Shown here: piece after piece, positions 25,577-33,470 of the stretch
Layout: the number at the start of each line of letters is the position of its first letter
Position numbering within the stretch: position 1 is the first letter of the stretch
Assembly: GCF_000146675.1 (NCBI RefSeq)
Contig: NZ_GL397214.1
Span: 2,003,604 to 2,067,603 of the forward strand
Direction of reading: 5' to 3'
Origin: Hoylesella marshii DSM 16973 = JCM 13450
Lineage (GTDB): Bacteria; Bacteroidota; Bacteroidia; Bacteroidales; Bacteroidaceae
DNA length: 64,000 nucleotides
Position numbers and translations under genes: made by a program
Notes under the pieces: generated by a model
What the model was told of the DNA's origin: nothing
Databases searched by the model: none
The model's input: only the letters and a program-made list of their open reading frames with translations

Positions 25577-27727
25577 TTATTCGAGACGTAATTCGCAGAT
25601 GCTTCCCTTGCGGATAAGCTGGCCGGCAGGCATGCTCTGTTCCACCACATGACCTCTTCCATTGAGTTTTACGCGCAGACCTCGGCTCTCCATCATGAAG
25701 ACCGCATCTCTCGCTCCCATACCTTGAACGTCGGGTACGTATCGCTTATTATATATAGGCTCCTTTTTCAGTATCACATCGCTTTGTCTGCGTTCAGCTT
25801 TTCCCCAGATAGGATTCCCTGTGGCATAGGAGCCGCCCCAGCCGTTTCCTGTTTTGATACCTAAATGGGTAAGCACGTAGTCGGCTGCTAATAGGTTGCC
25901 GCTTTTTACATCAGGCACCATCACCGAAGATGCATCGCGGGCATCGTGCACATCATATTTCAGACTTTCGGCCATGATTCCCTCTGCAATGCGTGAAAAC
26001 ACGGGGCCGCACATACCACCGCCAGAGGCAGGGAGTCCTGATTTCTGTATACAGACAATGCAACTGTATCGCGGGTTATCGGCAGGGAAATAGCCTGCAA
26101 AGCTGAGGAGATAGTTCATCGTACCGTTCTTATAACCACCGACACCTTGTGAAATCTGAGCCGTACCTGTCTTCCCTGCTACTTTGAAAAGGGGAGACCC
26201 CGCCTTCTTGCCCAGCCCCTGACTGACTACGTGTTCCAATATAACCTGTATCTTCTCTAATGTGGACGGCTTGCATATCTGTGATATAAGCACTTCGGGC
26301 GGGAAATCCATCACGGTCTCTCCGTCTTTTACAATACGTTTGACAAACCTTGGACGCATCATTTTTCCCCCGTTGGCTATGGCATTATAGAACGCTAAAG
26401 TAGAGATGGGCGGTATCTGGGTCTCATAGCCGATACTCATCCACGGCAACGCCGTCTTGCTCCAATTCACCCACTGTCCTCTATCGTTCTTACGTGGCAT
26501 TCTGATACGTGGCGTTGTGGCACCCATGAGTGGTACTTTCAGGTCTTGCGCCAGGCCCAGTCGATAGATGCCGCGCACGAATCGTTCGGGATTATTTCGG
26601 TAGCAATTGTCGATAAGTCTGCTAATTCCGATGTTTGAACTATACAGCAATGTTTGCGGAAGTGACAGCGTACCGTAGCCGCCCTTGCGCCAATTGTGGT
26701 CGCGCATCTCGCGTCCGTACATCGGCCAGATGCCTGTACCGGTTTCCACATGATAGGTTGTGTCTACCATACCGTCGTCGAGTGCTACCATGACAGAGGC
26801 CGTTTTGAAAACCGAACCGGGTTCCAGCAGGTCGCTGATTGCGTGGTTTTTCCGTTCGCGATAGGCTCCGTCTTTACACTTTTCCATGTTTACGATGGCC
26901 TTGATATCACCGGTACCGACTTCCATCACGATAGCTACGCCCACATTGCCACCGACTTCCTTCAATTGGTCTATAACGGAACGTTCGGCCAAATCCTGCA
27001 TACTTACGTCAATGGTCGTTACGATGTCGGCACCATCTACAGGGGGAGTGTCTGTGATATTCAGGAATTTGTTGAGTACCTTACGTCGATGGATGATGCC
27101 GTTTTTACCCCGCAGAATGCTGTCATAGGATAATTCCAGCCCAAAGCGTGCGGTATCTTTGGCTCCAAACATATCTCCGACAGTGCGTTGTGCCAAAGAG
27201 CCGTAGGGTCGACGGCGGGCATTGAACTCTTCCCAATGGAAGCCACCTTTGAACTTTGAGAGATGAAACACGGGCAATTTCCGTACCTCGGAGAATGTAC
27301 TGTAGTCTACGCGTTTGTCCCATATCGGCCAGTTTTGGCTCATCTTGCGATGTCCTTCTTCCAAATGTCGTTTGAAAGCGTGTGCCGATTGTTGAGGGAA
27401 GATACGGTGAAGTCCGTCGCAGATGCTGTCTATTTTGATTCGCCAAAGTGAGTCTTTCTCTTCTCCGCCGGCTTTGAAGTCGATATACATCTTGTATTCG
27501 GGCAAGGAACTTGCCATGAGTTGACCGTCGCAGCTTAAAATATTGCCACGCAACGGCCGCACACTTACGCTGTCTTTCTTCTGTCGGGCTGCAACTTTCA
27601 ACCAATAATCGCGCTTGGCCGTCATCGTGTACAGCGCTTTACCGACGACGGCGACCGCAGCCAGTGTCATCACGATGGCGATGGCGCTGTAGCGGGGTAT
27701 CACTTTCTTATGGTTGAATTTGCTCAT
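25577..27727 (-). CDS. ftsI: Septal penicillin-binding protein with PASTA region
   Basis: Class B PBP that cross-links septal peptidoglycan and is a target of beta-lactams. The 716 residues comprise one N-terminal membrane anchor (about 13-34), the pedestal domain, and the transpeptidase with S305-VF-K308 (in LLEPGSVFKTA), S363-S-N365 and K519-TGTA. Two C-terminal PASTA-like segments follow (VMVPDVKSGNLLAADYVL near 600, and VPDVQGMGARDAVFMMESRG near 660 to the end). PASTA regions are frequent in Bacteroidota FtsI and link it to the PASTA-only protein at 42289. Gene order rsmH-ftsL-ftsI is the standard dcw order. Confidence 0.93.
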   Translation of the reverse strand: MSKFNHKKVIPRYSAIAIVMTLAAVAVVGKALYTMTAKRDYWLKVAARQKKDSVSVRPLRGNILSCDGQLMASSLPEYKMYIDFKAGGEEKDSLWRIKIDSICDGLHRIFPQQSAHAFKRHLEEGHRKMSQNWPIWDKRVDYSTFSEVRKLPVFHLSKFKGGFHWEEFNARRRPYGSLAQRTVGDMFGAKDTARFGLELSYDSILRGKNGIIHRRKVLNKFLNITDTPPVDGADIVTTIDVSMQDLAERSVIDQLKEVGGNVGVAIVMEVGTGDIKAIVNMEKCKDGAYRERKNHAISDLLEPGSVFKTASVMVALDDGMVDTTYHVETGTGIWPMYGREMRDHNWRKGGYGTLSLPQTLLYSSNIGISRLIDNCYRNNPERFVRGIYRLGLAQDLKVPLMGATTPRIRMPRKNDRGQWVNWSKTALPWMSIGYETQIPPISTLAFYNAIANGGKMMRPRFVKRIVKDGETVMDFPPEVLISQICKPSTLEKIQVILEHVVSQGLGKKAGSPLFKVAGKTGTAQISQGVGGYKNGTMNYLLSFAGYFPADNPRYSCIVCIQKSGLPASGGGMCGPVFSRIAEGIMAESLKYDVHDARDASSVMVPDVKSGNLLAADYVLTHLGIKTGNGWGGSYATGNPIWGKAERRQSDVILKKEPIYNKRYVPDVQGMGARDAVFMMESRGLRVKLNGRGHVVEQSMPAGQLIRKGSICELRLE

Positions 27728-27728
27728 G

Positions 27729-28214
27729 TTATTGTGGCACTTGGATGATGTAGGGCGGTTGGGTGGCGATGTGCAGTACGCTGTCTTTCCTGTTTTTCAG
27801 CATCCGCAGGATATTGCTTTCGCGTGTTTTCTCGGTCAATTGGCTTGAGGTAGACAGTGCTTTATACTTTGCATCCTTGAGTTGTTCGGTCAGACGGTCG
27901 ATTTCGAGCAGGTCTTTCTGGCAGCTGTAGCGGTTGGATACGTAAACGATGACAAATCCCACAATGAGTATGATGAGCCATATTTGATGCCGTATGGTCT
28001 GCGTAGTCAGTATGTCGCCGCCTAAAATTTCGCGTAAGGTGAAGTTAGACGACTGCGGTTGCTCGTCCTCTCGTGCTTGTTCCGCGATGGCCTCTCCTAA
28101 CGATGGGTTTTCCTCAACGGCTTTTTTTGTCGTCTTCTCTGCCTTTTTCTGAGGTCGATTTGCGTCTTGTGGCTGTTGTTTTTGCGGGTCTTTTAGGGTC
28201 TCTTCCGTGCTCAT
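27729..28214 (-). CDS. ftsL: FtsL-like division protein
   Basis: A 161-residue bitopic protein: a long charged N-terminal cytoplasmic tail (about 1-75, rich in Lys, Glu, Gln), one membrane segment (LIILIVGFVIVYVS, about 87-103) and a short periplasmic coiled coil (LLEIDRLTEQLKDAKYKALSTSSQLTEKTRE, in part). Sequence identity within FtsL is low everywhere, so the name rests on topology, size and position between rsmH and ftsI. The start overlaps the rsmH stop by four bases (ATGA) and only one base separates it from ftsI, indicating translational coupling. Confidence 0.75.
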   Translation of the reverse strand: MSTEETLKDPQKQQPQDANRPQKKAEKTTKKAVEENPSLGEAIAEQAREDEQPQSSNFTLREILGGDILTTQTIRHQIWLIILIVGFVIVYVSNRYSCQKDLLEIDRLTEQLKDAKYKALSTSSQLTEKTRESNILRMLKNRKDSVLHIATQPPYIIQVPQ

Positions 28215-29128
28215 TGTTTCTTTTCTGCTATCCTTAGTTTTGCACTTCTGCTTCGCGGATTGCGCTGTTGCTCATCATCCGAAGGTACGGTCGGTTTGTT
28301 ACCGATGGGCTGAAGAGGAGTTTCCATGCGTCCGAAGAAGTCTTTTTTTTGTTCTCCGTCAGTGTTGCCGGTCTTCATGAGGTTTTTCACCATGCGGTCT
28401 TCGAGGCTGTGATAGGTGATGATACTCAACCGTCCGCCGTCGGAGAGCAATTCGGTTGCGCTTTCCAACATCTCTTTGAGTGCTGTCATCTCTTGGTTTA
28501 CTTCTATGCGGAGGGCTTGAAACAGCCGTGCCATGTCTTTTTTCTCGTGCTCTTTTCTGATGAGGGGACGCATGCAGTCGGTCAGGTCTTGTGTTGTGAC
28601 GATGGGGTTTTCTGCCCGTTCTCTCACGATTGCGGCGGCCATACGACGGGCGTTTTTCAGTTCGCCATAGCCATAGAAGAGGTCGGAGAGTTGTGTTTCG
28701 GTGTAGTGATTCACGATGTCGGCAGCTGTTGTCTTTGCCCGTTTGTTCATCCTCATGTCGAGTGGTGCGTTGAAGCGGAAAGAGAAGCCGCGCGTTTCGT
28801 CATCGAAATGGTGGGATGATACGCCCAAATCGGCCAGCAGACCATCTATTTTTTCTATTCCGTAGTAGTGTATCCAGTTTTTCAGATAACGGAAGTTTGA
28901 CCTCACAAAGGTGAAGCGGTCGTCGTCGGGGCAGTTTTGTTCGGCATCGGCATCTTGGTCGAATGCGTAGAGTTGCCCGCCTTTCCCGAGTCGGGCGAGT
29001 ATTTCACGGCTATGACCTCCGCCTCCGAATGTCACGTCTACATACACACCATTGGGACGAATCTTCAGTCCGTCCACGCTTTCGGTAAGCAATACCGGCA
29101 CATGATAGGTCTCCGCAGTTGTTACCAT
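28211..29128 (-). CDS. rsmH: 16S rRNA (cytosine-1402 N4) methyltransferase
   Basis: SAM-dependent enzyme that methylates N4 of C1402 in the 16S rRNA decoding centre. From the ATG at 29128 the product is 305 residues: YHVPVLLTESVDGL at the N terminus, the SAM site VDVTFGGGGHSREIL, LADLGVSSHHFDDETRGFSFR, and the C-terminal ITYHSLEDRMVKN. All are RsmH signatures. The frame is open to 29179, but the family always starts close to HVPVLL, so the shorter start is used. First gene of the dcw cluster; mraZ, its usual upstream partner, is not present. Confidence 0.94.
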   Translation of the reverse strand: MVTTAETYHVPVLLTESVDGLKIRPNGVYVDVTFGGGGHSREILARLGKGGQLYAFDQDADAEQNCPDDDRFTFVRSNFRYLKNWIHYYGIEKIDGLLADLGVSSHHFDDETRGFSFRFNAPLDMRMNKRAKTTAADIVNHYTETQLSDLFYGYGELKNARRMAAAIVRERAENPIVTTQDLTDCMRPLIRKEHEKKDMARLFQALRIEVNQEMTALKEMLESATELLSDGGRLSIITYHSLEDRMVKNLMKTGNTDGEQKKDFFGRMETPLQPIGNKPTVPSDDEQQRNPRSRSAKLRIAEKKQ

Positions 29129-29156
29129 TGGCTGTACATGGATGATAAATCGTTGC

Positions 29157-29164
29157 CAAAGGTA
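29157..29164 (-). promoter_or_regulatory. -7 box upstream of the dcw cluster
   Basis: Minus-strand TACCTTTG, 28 bases ahead of the rsmH start. No TTTG at the expected -33 distance, so a weak or regulated promoter, or none. Confidence 0.4.
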
Positions 29165-29280
29165 CGCAAAATCCCTCACATAATGCCATCCTTTCCCGTA
29201 TTTTTCTTCTCATGAAATATGCGGCCGGCGGTGAGCATCTGTGTTGAGGAGAGGTGTTCGGGCTGTTGCGCACGAGACAT

Positions 29281-29324
29281 AAAAAAGCGGAGGACGCGTC
29301 ACAACATAAAACTCGTTCTCCGTT
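29281..29324 (-). terminator. Possible terminator after asparaginase
   Basis: On the minus strand AAACGGAG and CTCCGCTTTTTTA pair with one mismatch around a ~23-base loop and end in a T run. It would separate asparaginase from rsmH. Confidence 0.5.
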
Positions 29325-29348
29325 TCTTGAGGGTTTTTAGGGAAGAGA

Positions 29349-30395
29349 TTATCTGGAAATCTCGCCTGCAATGGCCTTGTCCATGAAGTGGCATATGTGG
29401 TCGTTGTCTGTGTATTGAGCCTGTAGGAACATGAGTTTGGTAAGTGCACTCTCAACAGTGCTGTCATATCCGCTGATAATGCCGGTGTCTTTGAGTTGAT
29501 AGCCGGTGTCGTAGCGTGCCATCTCTACCGAGCCGGCCACGCATTGGCTGATGTTTACGATGACTACGCCACGCTCCGAGGCGTGTTTGAGCATTTCGAT
29601 GAGCCAAGGCTCTTGGGGGGCATTGCCGCTTCCGAAGCTGCGCATGACGATGGAACGTAGCTCGGGCACGTCGAGCATGGGCTTAACGAGGTGCTCTTGT
29701 ATACCGGGAAAGAGGGAGAAGATGATGACATTGGGGTCGATAGCTGTGTGGGGTATCATGGGTTTTGCAAAGTCGGGGCAGAGAATGTTTCGCTCATGAT
29801 AGTTGATATTTACGCCGGCATCGCAAAGGTGGGGATAGTTGAATGAGTCGAAAGCATCGAAACCTTCTGCATTCTGTTTCGTCGAACGGTTGCCGCGCAG
29901 AAGTCGGCCATTGAAATAGATGCAGACTTCGGGCACGATGGGCGTGCCGTCGTTGTGATGGGCGGCAGCAATCTCGATGCTTGTAATAAGGTTTTCTTTG
30001 CCGTCGGTGCGCAGTTGTCCCATGGGCAGTTGGCTTCCGGTCAGAATAACGGGCTTGGTCAGATTCTCTAACAAGAACGACAGCATCGAGGCCGTGTACG
30101 ACATGGTGTCGGTTCCGTGAAGGATGACGAAGCCGTCGTACAGGTCGTAACGCTCGGCAATAATCCTTACTAATTGGCTCCACAGCTTGGGCGACATGTT
30201 GCTCGAGTCGATGGGCGGGTCAAATTGGTAGACATCAATCTTTGTAGAGATGGTTTCAAATTCGGGAATCGAACTGATGAGGTGGTTGAAATCAAGGGGT
30301 TCAAGTGCTCCTGTCTTGGCATTGTGTCCCATGCCGATGGTTCCTCCGGTATAGATGAGAAGTACATTGTCTGTTCTGTGAATGCTTGTAGACAT
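29349..30395 (-). CDS. ansA: Type I (cytoplasmic) L-asparaginase
   Basis: Hydrolyses asparagine to aspartate and ammonia. The 348 residues have both conserved threonine motifs: LLIYTGGTIGMG near residue 14 and the ILHGTDTMSYTASML segment near 93-107, with LTGSQLPMGQLRTDGKEN between domains. There is no signal peptide, so it is the cytoplasmic type I enzyme, not the periplasmic therapeutic type. It is transcribed toward rsmH but separated from it by 220 bases and a possible terminator, so it is probably its own unit. Confidence 0.92.
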   Translation of the reverse strand: MSTSIHRTDNVLLIYTGGTIGMGHNAKTGALEPLDFNHLISSIPEFETISTKIDVYQFDPPIDSSNMSPKLWSQLVRIIAERYDLYDGFVILHGTDTMSYTASMLSFLLENLTKPVILTGSQLPMGQLRTDGKENLITSIEIAAAHHNDGTPIVPEVCIYFNGRLLRGNRSTKQNAEGFDAFDSFNYPHLCDAGVNINYHERNILCPDFAKPMIPHTAIDPNVIIFSLFPGIQEHLVKPMLDVPELRSIVMRSFGSGNAPQEPWLIEMLKHASERGVVIVNISQCVAGSVEMARYDTGYQLKDTGIISGYDSTVESALTKLMFLQAQYTDNDHICHFMDKAIAGEISR

Positions 30396-30442
30396 ATGGT
30401 ATTATTTGAGTGATAAGATATTAGGTTTTCTGAATTTAGCTG

Positions 30443-30450
30443 CAAATATA
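30443..30450 (-). promoter_or_regulatory. -7 box of the asparaginase gene
   Basis: Minus-strand TATATTTG, 47 bases before the start codon. No clear -33 element. Confidence 0.45.
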
Positions 30451-30617
30451 CGGAAATTCAACGTAATCGATGCAGGGAAAGCCAAATTTTCCACTTTCTT
30501 TGAGGGCTCAGGGTAAGAATCTCTCTGTCAAATGGCCTGAAAGAACAGAGGGAAAGTGGCGTGTGCAGGAGCATAGGCCTGATGGTGGATAGGCTCTTCT
30601 TAACGGGAATAAAGAGA

Positions 30618-30654
30618 ATTAGCTAATGTATTGAAAAACAATACATTAGCTAAT
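30618..30654 (-). terminator. Perfect 16-bp inverted repeat after tRNA-Gln
   Basis: ATTAGCTAATGTATTG (30618-30633) and its exact reverse complement (30639-30654) around five adenines. It starts 15 bases past the tRNA 3' end, so it may terminate the tRNA transcript, though no long T tract follows on that strand. Confidence 0.5.
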
Positions 30655-30668
30655 AGCTTGCGAAACAG

Positions 30669-30739
30669 TTGTCCTAGGCGGATTCGAACCACCACAAACA
30701 GAACCAAAACCTGTTGTGCTACCATTACACCATAGGACA
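30669..30739 (-). tRNA. tRNA-Gln (anticodon TTG)
   Basis: A full cloverleaf can be drawn on the minus strand: acceptor stem TGTCCTA/TAGGACA, D arm GTG..CAC, anticodon stem ACAGG/TCTGT with loop TTTTGGT giving anticodon TTG, and T arm GGTGG-TTCGAAT-CCGCC. The discriminator is A and CCA is not encoded. Reads CAA (and CAG by wobble). It has its own complete promoter. Confidence 0.93.
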
Positions 30740-30750
30740 ATTTCGGTGTG

Positions 30751-30782
30751 CAAAGGTAAAGGTTTTCCCGTCTATCACCAAA
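30751..30782 (-). promoter_or_regulatory. Promoter of tRNA-Gln
   Basis: Minus strand: TTTG (30779-30782), 20-base spacer, TACCTTTG (30751-30758), 12 bases before the mature tRNA 5' end. Confidence 0.75.
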
Positions 30783-31035
30783 TTTTTTGCTATGTTTTTT
30801 AAGCTCTGTTTGTCTGAAAGATGAAAAACAGTGGTTTCCTGTCTCTTTTTTCTGATACGAAACCCTGTGCTTTTATGCCAAAACAAGCGATGAAACATGG
30901 TGGGGGAGGAGGGAGAGACGGAGGTGAGAACAGGGCTTTCGGCACATGATGGCAGGCTTGTCGCCCCTTTGCTTTCGAGATACGAACACACAATGGGTAA
31001 GTAATTGAATTTCAGACGGATAGAAAGAACATTGT

Positions 31036-31122
31036 AAAAGCATAGCTTTGAAGCTGTTAAAGCTATGCTTTGTCGGTATTGGAGCTATGCTTTCAGCACA
31101 TTGGAGCTATGCTTTTACGATT
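31036..31122. repeat. R2 box array, locus 2
   Basis: The clearest of the three arrays: boxes at 31037-31049 (AAAGCATAGCTTT), 31059-31071 (AAAGCTATGCTTT), 31081-31093 and 31103-31115 (GGAGCTATGCTTT), an exact 22-base period with 9-base variable spacers. The first box is inverted with respect to the other three. Confidence 0.85.
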
Positions 31123-31268
31123 TTGCGGGCGAGCTGTTGATGGGATGCCCCCACGCTGTTCTCCGCCGCAGGGTGAAATCCCGTAGAATGACGGCTTTGT
31201 TTTAGGCGGTTATTCGTTAAATTTGTTTTAAATAGAAGCCATTTACAAAGAGATTGCAACTTTATCGT

Positions 31269-31276
31269 TACATTTG
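31269..31276 (+). promoter_or_regulatory. -7 box of the ABC operon
   Basis: TACATTTG, an exact TAnnTTTG match giving a predicted leader of about 60 bases. The -33 element is unclear. Confidence 0.45.
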
Positions 31277-31299
31277 TAGTCTCATTTATAGGAACAGAT

Positions 31300-31327
31300 G
31301 AAAGCGCAGAAACCAACCTGCGCTTTC
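31300..31327 (+). promoter_or_regulatory. Leader hairpin of the ABC operon
   Basis: Perfect 10-bp arms GAAAGCGCAG (31300-31309) and CTGCGCTTTC (31318-31327) around an 8-base loop, ending 14 bases before the start codon. It lies within the predicted mRNA leader and could act as a regulator site or affect ribosome access. Confidence 0.5.
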
Positions 31328-31341
31328 TCAACGCTCAACTT

Positions 31342-32061
31342 ATGATACATCTTGAAAACATTCATAAAACCTACAACAACGGGCAACCCTTGCATGTGCT
31401 CAAAGGCATCAATCTCGACATCGGGAAGGGCGAATTCGTAAGTATCATGGGTTCATCGGGCTCGGGTAAATCCACACTTCTCAATATCTTAGGCATTCTT
31501 GACAATTATGATACGGGCGAATACCGCCTTGCCGGAACGCTGATGAAAGACTTGAGCGAGCGCCGGGCTGCCGAATACCGTAACCGCATGATAGGTTTCA
31601 TCTTTCAATCGTTCAACCTCATCGGGTTTAAAACTGCGGTAGAAAACGTGGAATTGCCGCTTTTTTATCAGGGAACAAGCAGGCGCACACGCCACAAACT
31701 CGCCATGGAATACCTCGACCGCTTAGGTTTGGCGCAATGGGCGGAGCACTATCCCAATGAACTCTCCGGCGGACAAAAGCAACGGGTGGCCATTGCGAGA
31801 GCACTGATAACAAGGCCTCAAATCATATTGGCAGACGAACCGACGGGTGCTTTGGATTCAAAAACCAGCGTAGAGGTCATGGAACTGCTGAAAGAATTGC
31901 ACCGCGATGACGGTATGACGATAGTAGTGGTGACCCACGAGAGCGGCGTGGCCAATGAGACAGACAAGATTGTGCACATCAAAGACGGACTGATTGGGCG
32001 GATAGAAGACAATTCCAACCATACGGCAGGCCCTTTCGGAGCAAATACCATCATGAAATAA
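31342..32061 (+). CDS. MacB/LolD-type ABC transporter ATPase
   Basis: A 239-residue ATP-binding subunit. Walker A SSGSGKSTLL (about 37-46), Q-loop in FQSFNLI, the LSGGQKQRVAIARAL signature (about 141), Walker B IILADEPTGALDSKT and the switch histidine in VVVTHE. The sequence around the signature and the NxxxxIGFIFQSFNL segment are typical of the MacB/LolD group, which drives mechanotransmission rather than simple import. It is followed by two FtsX/MacB-type permeases and a membrane-fusion protein, so the complex probably exports a drug, peptide or lipoprotein across the envelope. Confidence 0.92.
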   Translation: MIHLENIHKTYNNGQPLHVLKGINLDIGKGEFVSIMGSSGSGKSTLLNILGILDNYDTGEYRLAGTLMKDLSERRAAEYRNRMIGFIFQSFNLIGFKTAVENVELPLFYQGTSRRTRHKLAMEYLDRLGLAQWAEHYPNELSGGQKQRVAIARALITRPQIILADEPTGALDSKTSVEVMELLKELHRDDGMTIVVVTHESGVANETDKIVHIKDGLIGRIEDNSNHTAGPFGANTIMK

Positions 32062-32194
32062 ACACGATGAAAGCCCACCTCCTATCCGCTGAAAGGCGGT
32101 TGCGCCTGCTCCGGAACATCAGTGGAAAAACCGTAAACGACGAGGCGGAAAGGAGCGCAAGCCATCCTTTCGCCAAAAGAAAAGCAAGAAACGC

Positions 32195-33454
32195 ATGCGA
32201 GATATTCTAACGGAAATATGGTCTACGGCCAAACGCAACAAGCTCCGCACTACGCTGACGGGGTTTGCCGTAGCATGGGGTATCTTCATGTTGATATTCC
32301 TGTTAGGTGCGGGAAACGGGCTTATCAATGCCCAGTTGGCCAATACCGATAGGTTCTTGGCCAACTCCATGATGGTGGGGGGTGGCTATACGTCGAAGTC
32401 TTACAAAGGATTGAAAGAGGGAAGATACATCCATTTGGCGGATAAAGACCTGCAGGAAACGGGCGATAGATTTGCTGCGAACGTAGACGACGTGGGTGCC
32501 GAAGTCTCAAAAAGCGGCGTAACAATTGCCCAAGGGGCTAACTACGTGAGTGGCTCGCTCAGCGGCGTATATCCCAACGAGGTCGTTATCAACAAGAAAG
32601 AAATGCTCTATGGCCGTTTCATCAATGACATCGACCTTTCGGAACAGCGTAAATCCATCGTGCTCAGCGAGGAACAAGCCAAGGAACTCTTGCCGGAAAG
32701 GGCATCGGCATTGGTGGGGCGATACGTGAAAGTGGGGGCATTTGCCTTTCGCGTGGTAGGTATCTACAAAAACGATGAGAGCCGCATGAACAACGCCGCT
32801 TATGTGGCGTTCTCCACCATCAGAGCAATGTACAACGAAGGAGACAAGTTAGACAACATCGTCTTTTCCTTTCACGGCCTCGAAACAATGGCCGACAACG
32901 ATAAGTTTGAGGCCACTTATCGCGCCAATATTAACCAAAACCACGACGTTGCACCAGATGATGAGGGCGCATTGTGGATATGGAACCGCTTTACTCAAAA
33001 CATGCAGATGAATCAAGGCATGGGTTTCATACGGACGGCACTTTGGATTATTGGACTGTTTACCCTGCTTAGCGGCATTGTGGGCGTATCTAATATCATG
33101 CTCATCACGGTAAAGGAGCGTACAAGAGAGTTCGGAATACGCAAAGCTATCGGAGCAAAACCCTCATCAATACTGCGCTTGATTATCATAGAAAGCGTGA
33201 TTATTACCACTATTTTCGGATATATCGGCATGCTGTTGGGTATCGCCGCCAACCAATATATGGACGCAACGCTGGGTCATACGCAAGTAGACTCGGGCTT
33301 ATTTAAGGCCACAATGTTCGTCAATCCTACCGTGGGCATAGACGTTTGCATAGAAGCTACGGTGGTCATGGTCATCGCCGGCACGATTGCCGGAATGGTT
33401 CCGGCGCGTCGGGCTTCACGTATCCGCCCCATCGAAGCACTCCGTGCCGACTGA
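32195..33454 (+). CDS. MacB-type ABC permease 1
   Basis: A 419-residue inner-membrane protein with the MacB layout: one N-terminal membrane segment (TLTGFAVAWGIFMLIFLLGAGNGL, about 20-43), a large periplasmic MacB_PCD domain (about 45-285), and three C-terminal segments of the FtsX domain containing VSNIMLITVKERTREFGIRKAIGAK. It has no ATPase of its own, so it must use the preceding subunit. Separated from the ATPase gene by 133 bases with no good gene, and followed closely by a second permease. Confidence 0.9.
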   Translation: MRDILTEIWSTAKRNKLRTTLTGFAVAWGIFMLIFLLGAGNGLINAQLANTDRFLANSMMVGGGYTSKSYKGLKEGRYIHLADKDLQETGDRFAANVDDVGAEVSKSGVTIAQGANYVSGSLSGVYPNEVVINKKEMLYGRFINDIDLSEQRKSIVLSEEQAKELLPERASALVGRYVKVGAFAFRVVGIYKNDESRMNNAAYVAFSTIRAMYNEGDKLDNIVFSFHGLETMADNDKFEATYRANINQNHDVAPDDEGALWIWNRFTQNMQMNQGMGFIRTALWIIGLFTLLSGIVGVSNIMLITVKERTREFGIRKAIGAKPSSILRLIIIESVIITTIFGYIGMLLGIAANQYMDATLGHTQVDSGLFKATMFVNPTVGIDVCIEATVVMVIAGTIAGMVPARRASRIRPIEALRAD

Positions 33455-33470
33455 AAAAGAAAGCAACAAA

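Larger units (their letters stand above)
30396..31341. other. 946-bp stretch with tRNA-Gln, a palindrome and an R2 array
   Basis: Contains the asparaginase -7 box, a perfect 16-bp inverted repeat, tRNA-Gln with its promoter, an R2 array, and the leader of the ABC operon. Between 30785 and 31030 I see no gene; the leftward frame of ~88 codons at 30725-30991 runs over the tRNA gene and its promoter and is rejected. Confidence 0.7.

Noticed and set aside
31036..31122. CRISPR array at the R2 loci
   Set aside because: Boxes are only 13 bp, spacers 9 bp, orientation of boxes alternates, and no cas genes are in the window.
32067..32210. 47-codon frame between the ABC ATPase and first permease
   Set aside because: Arg/Ala-rich with no similarity to a known small protein, overlaps the permease start, and no conservation can be judged.
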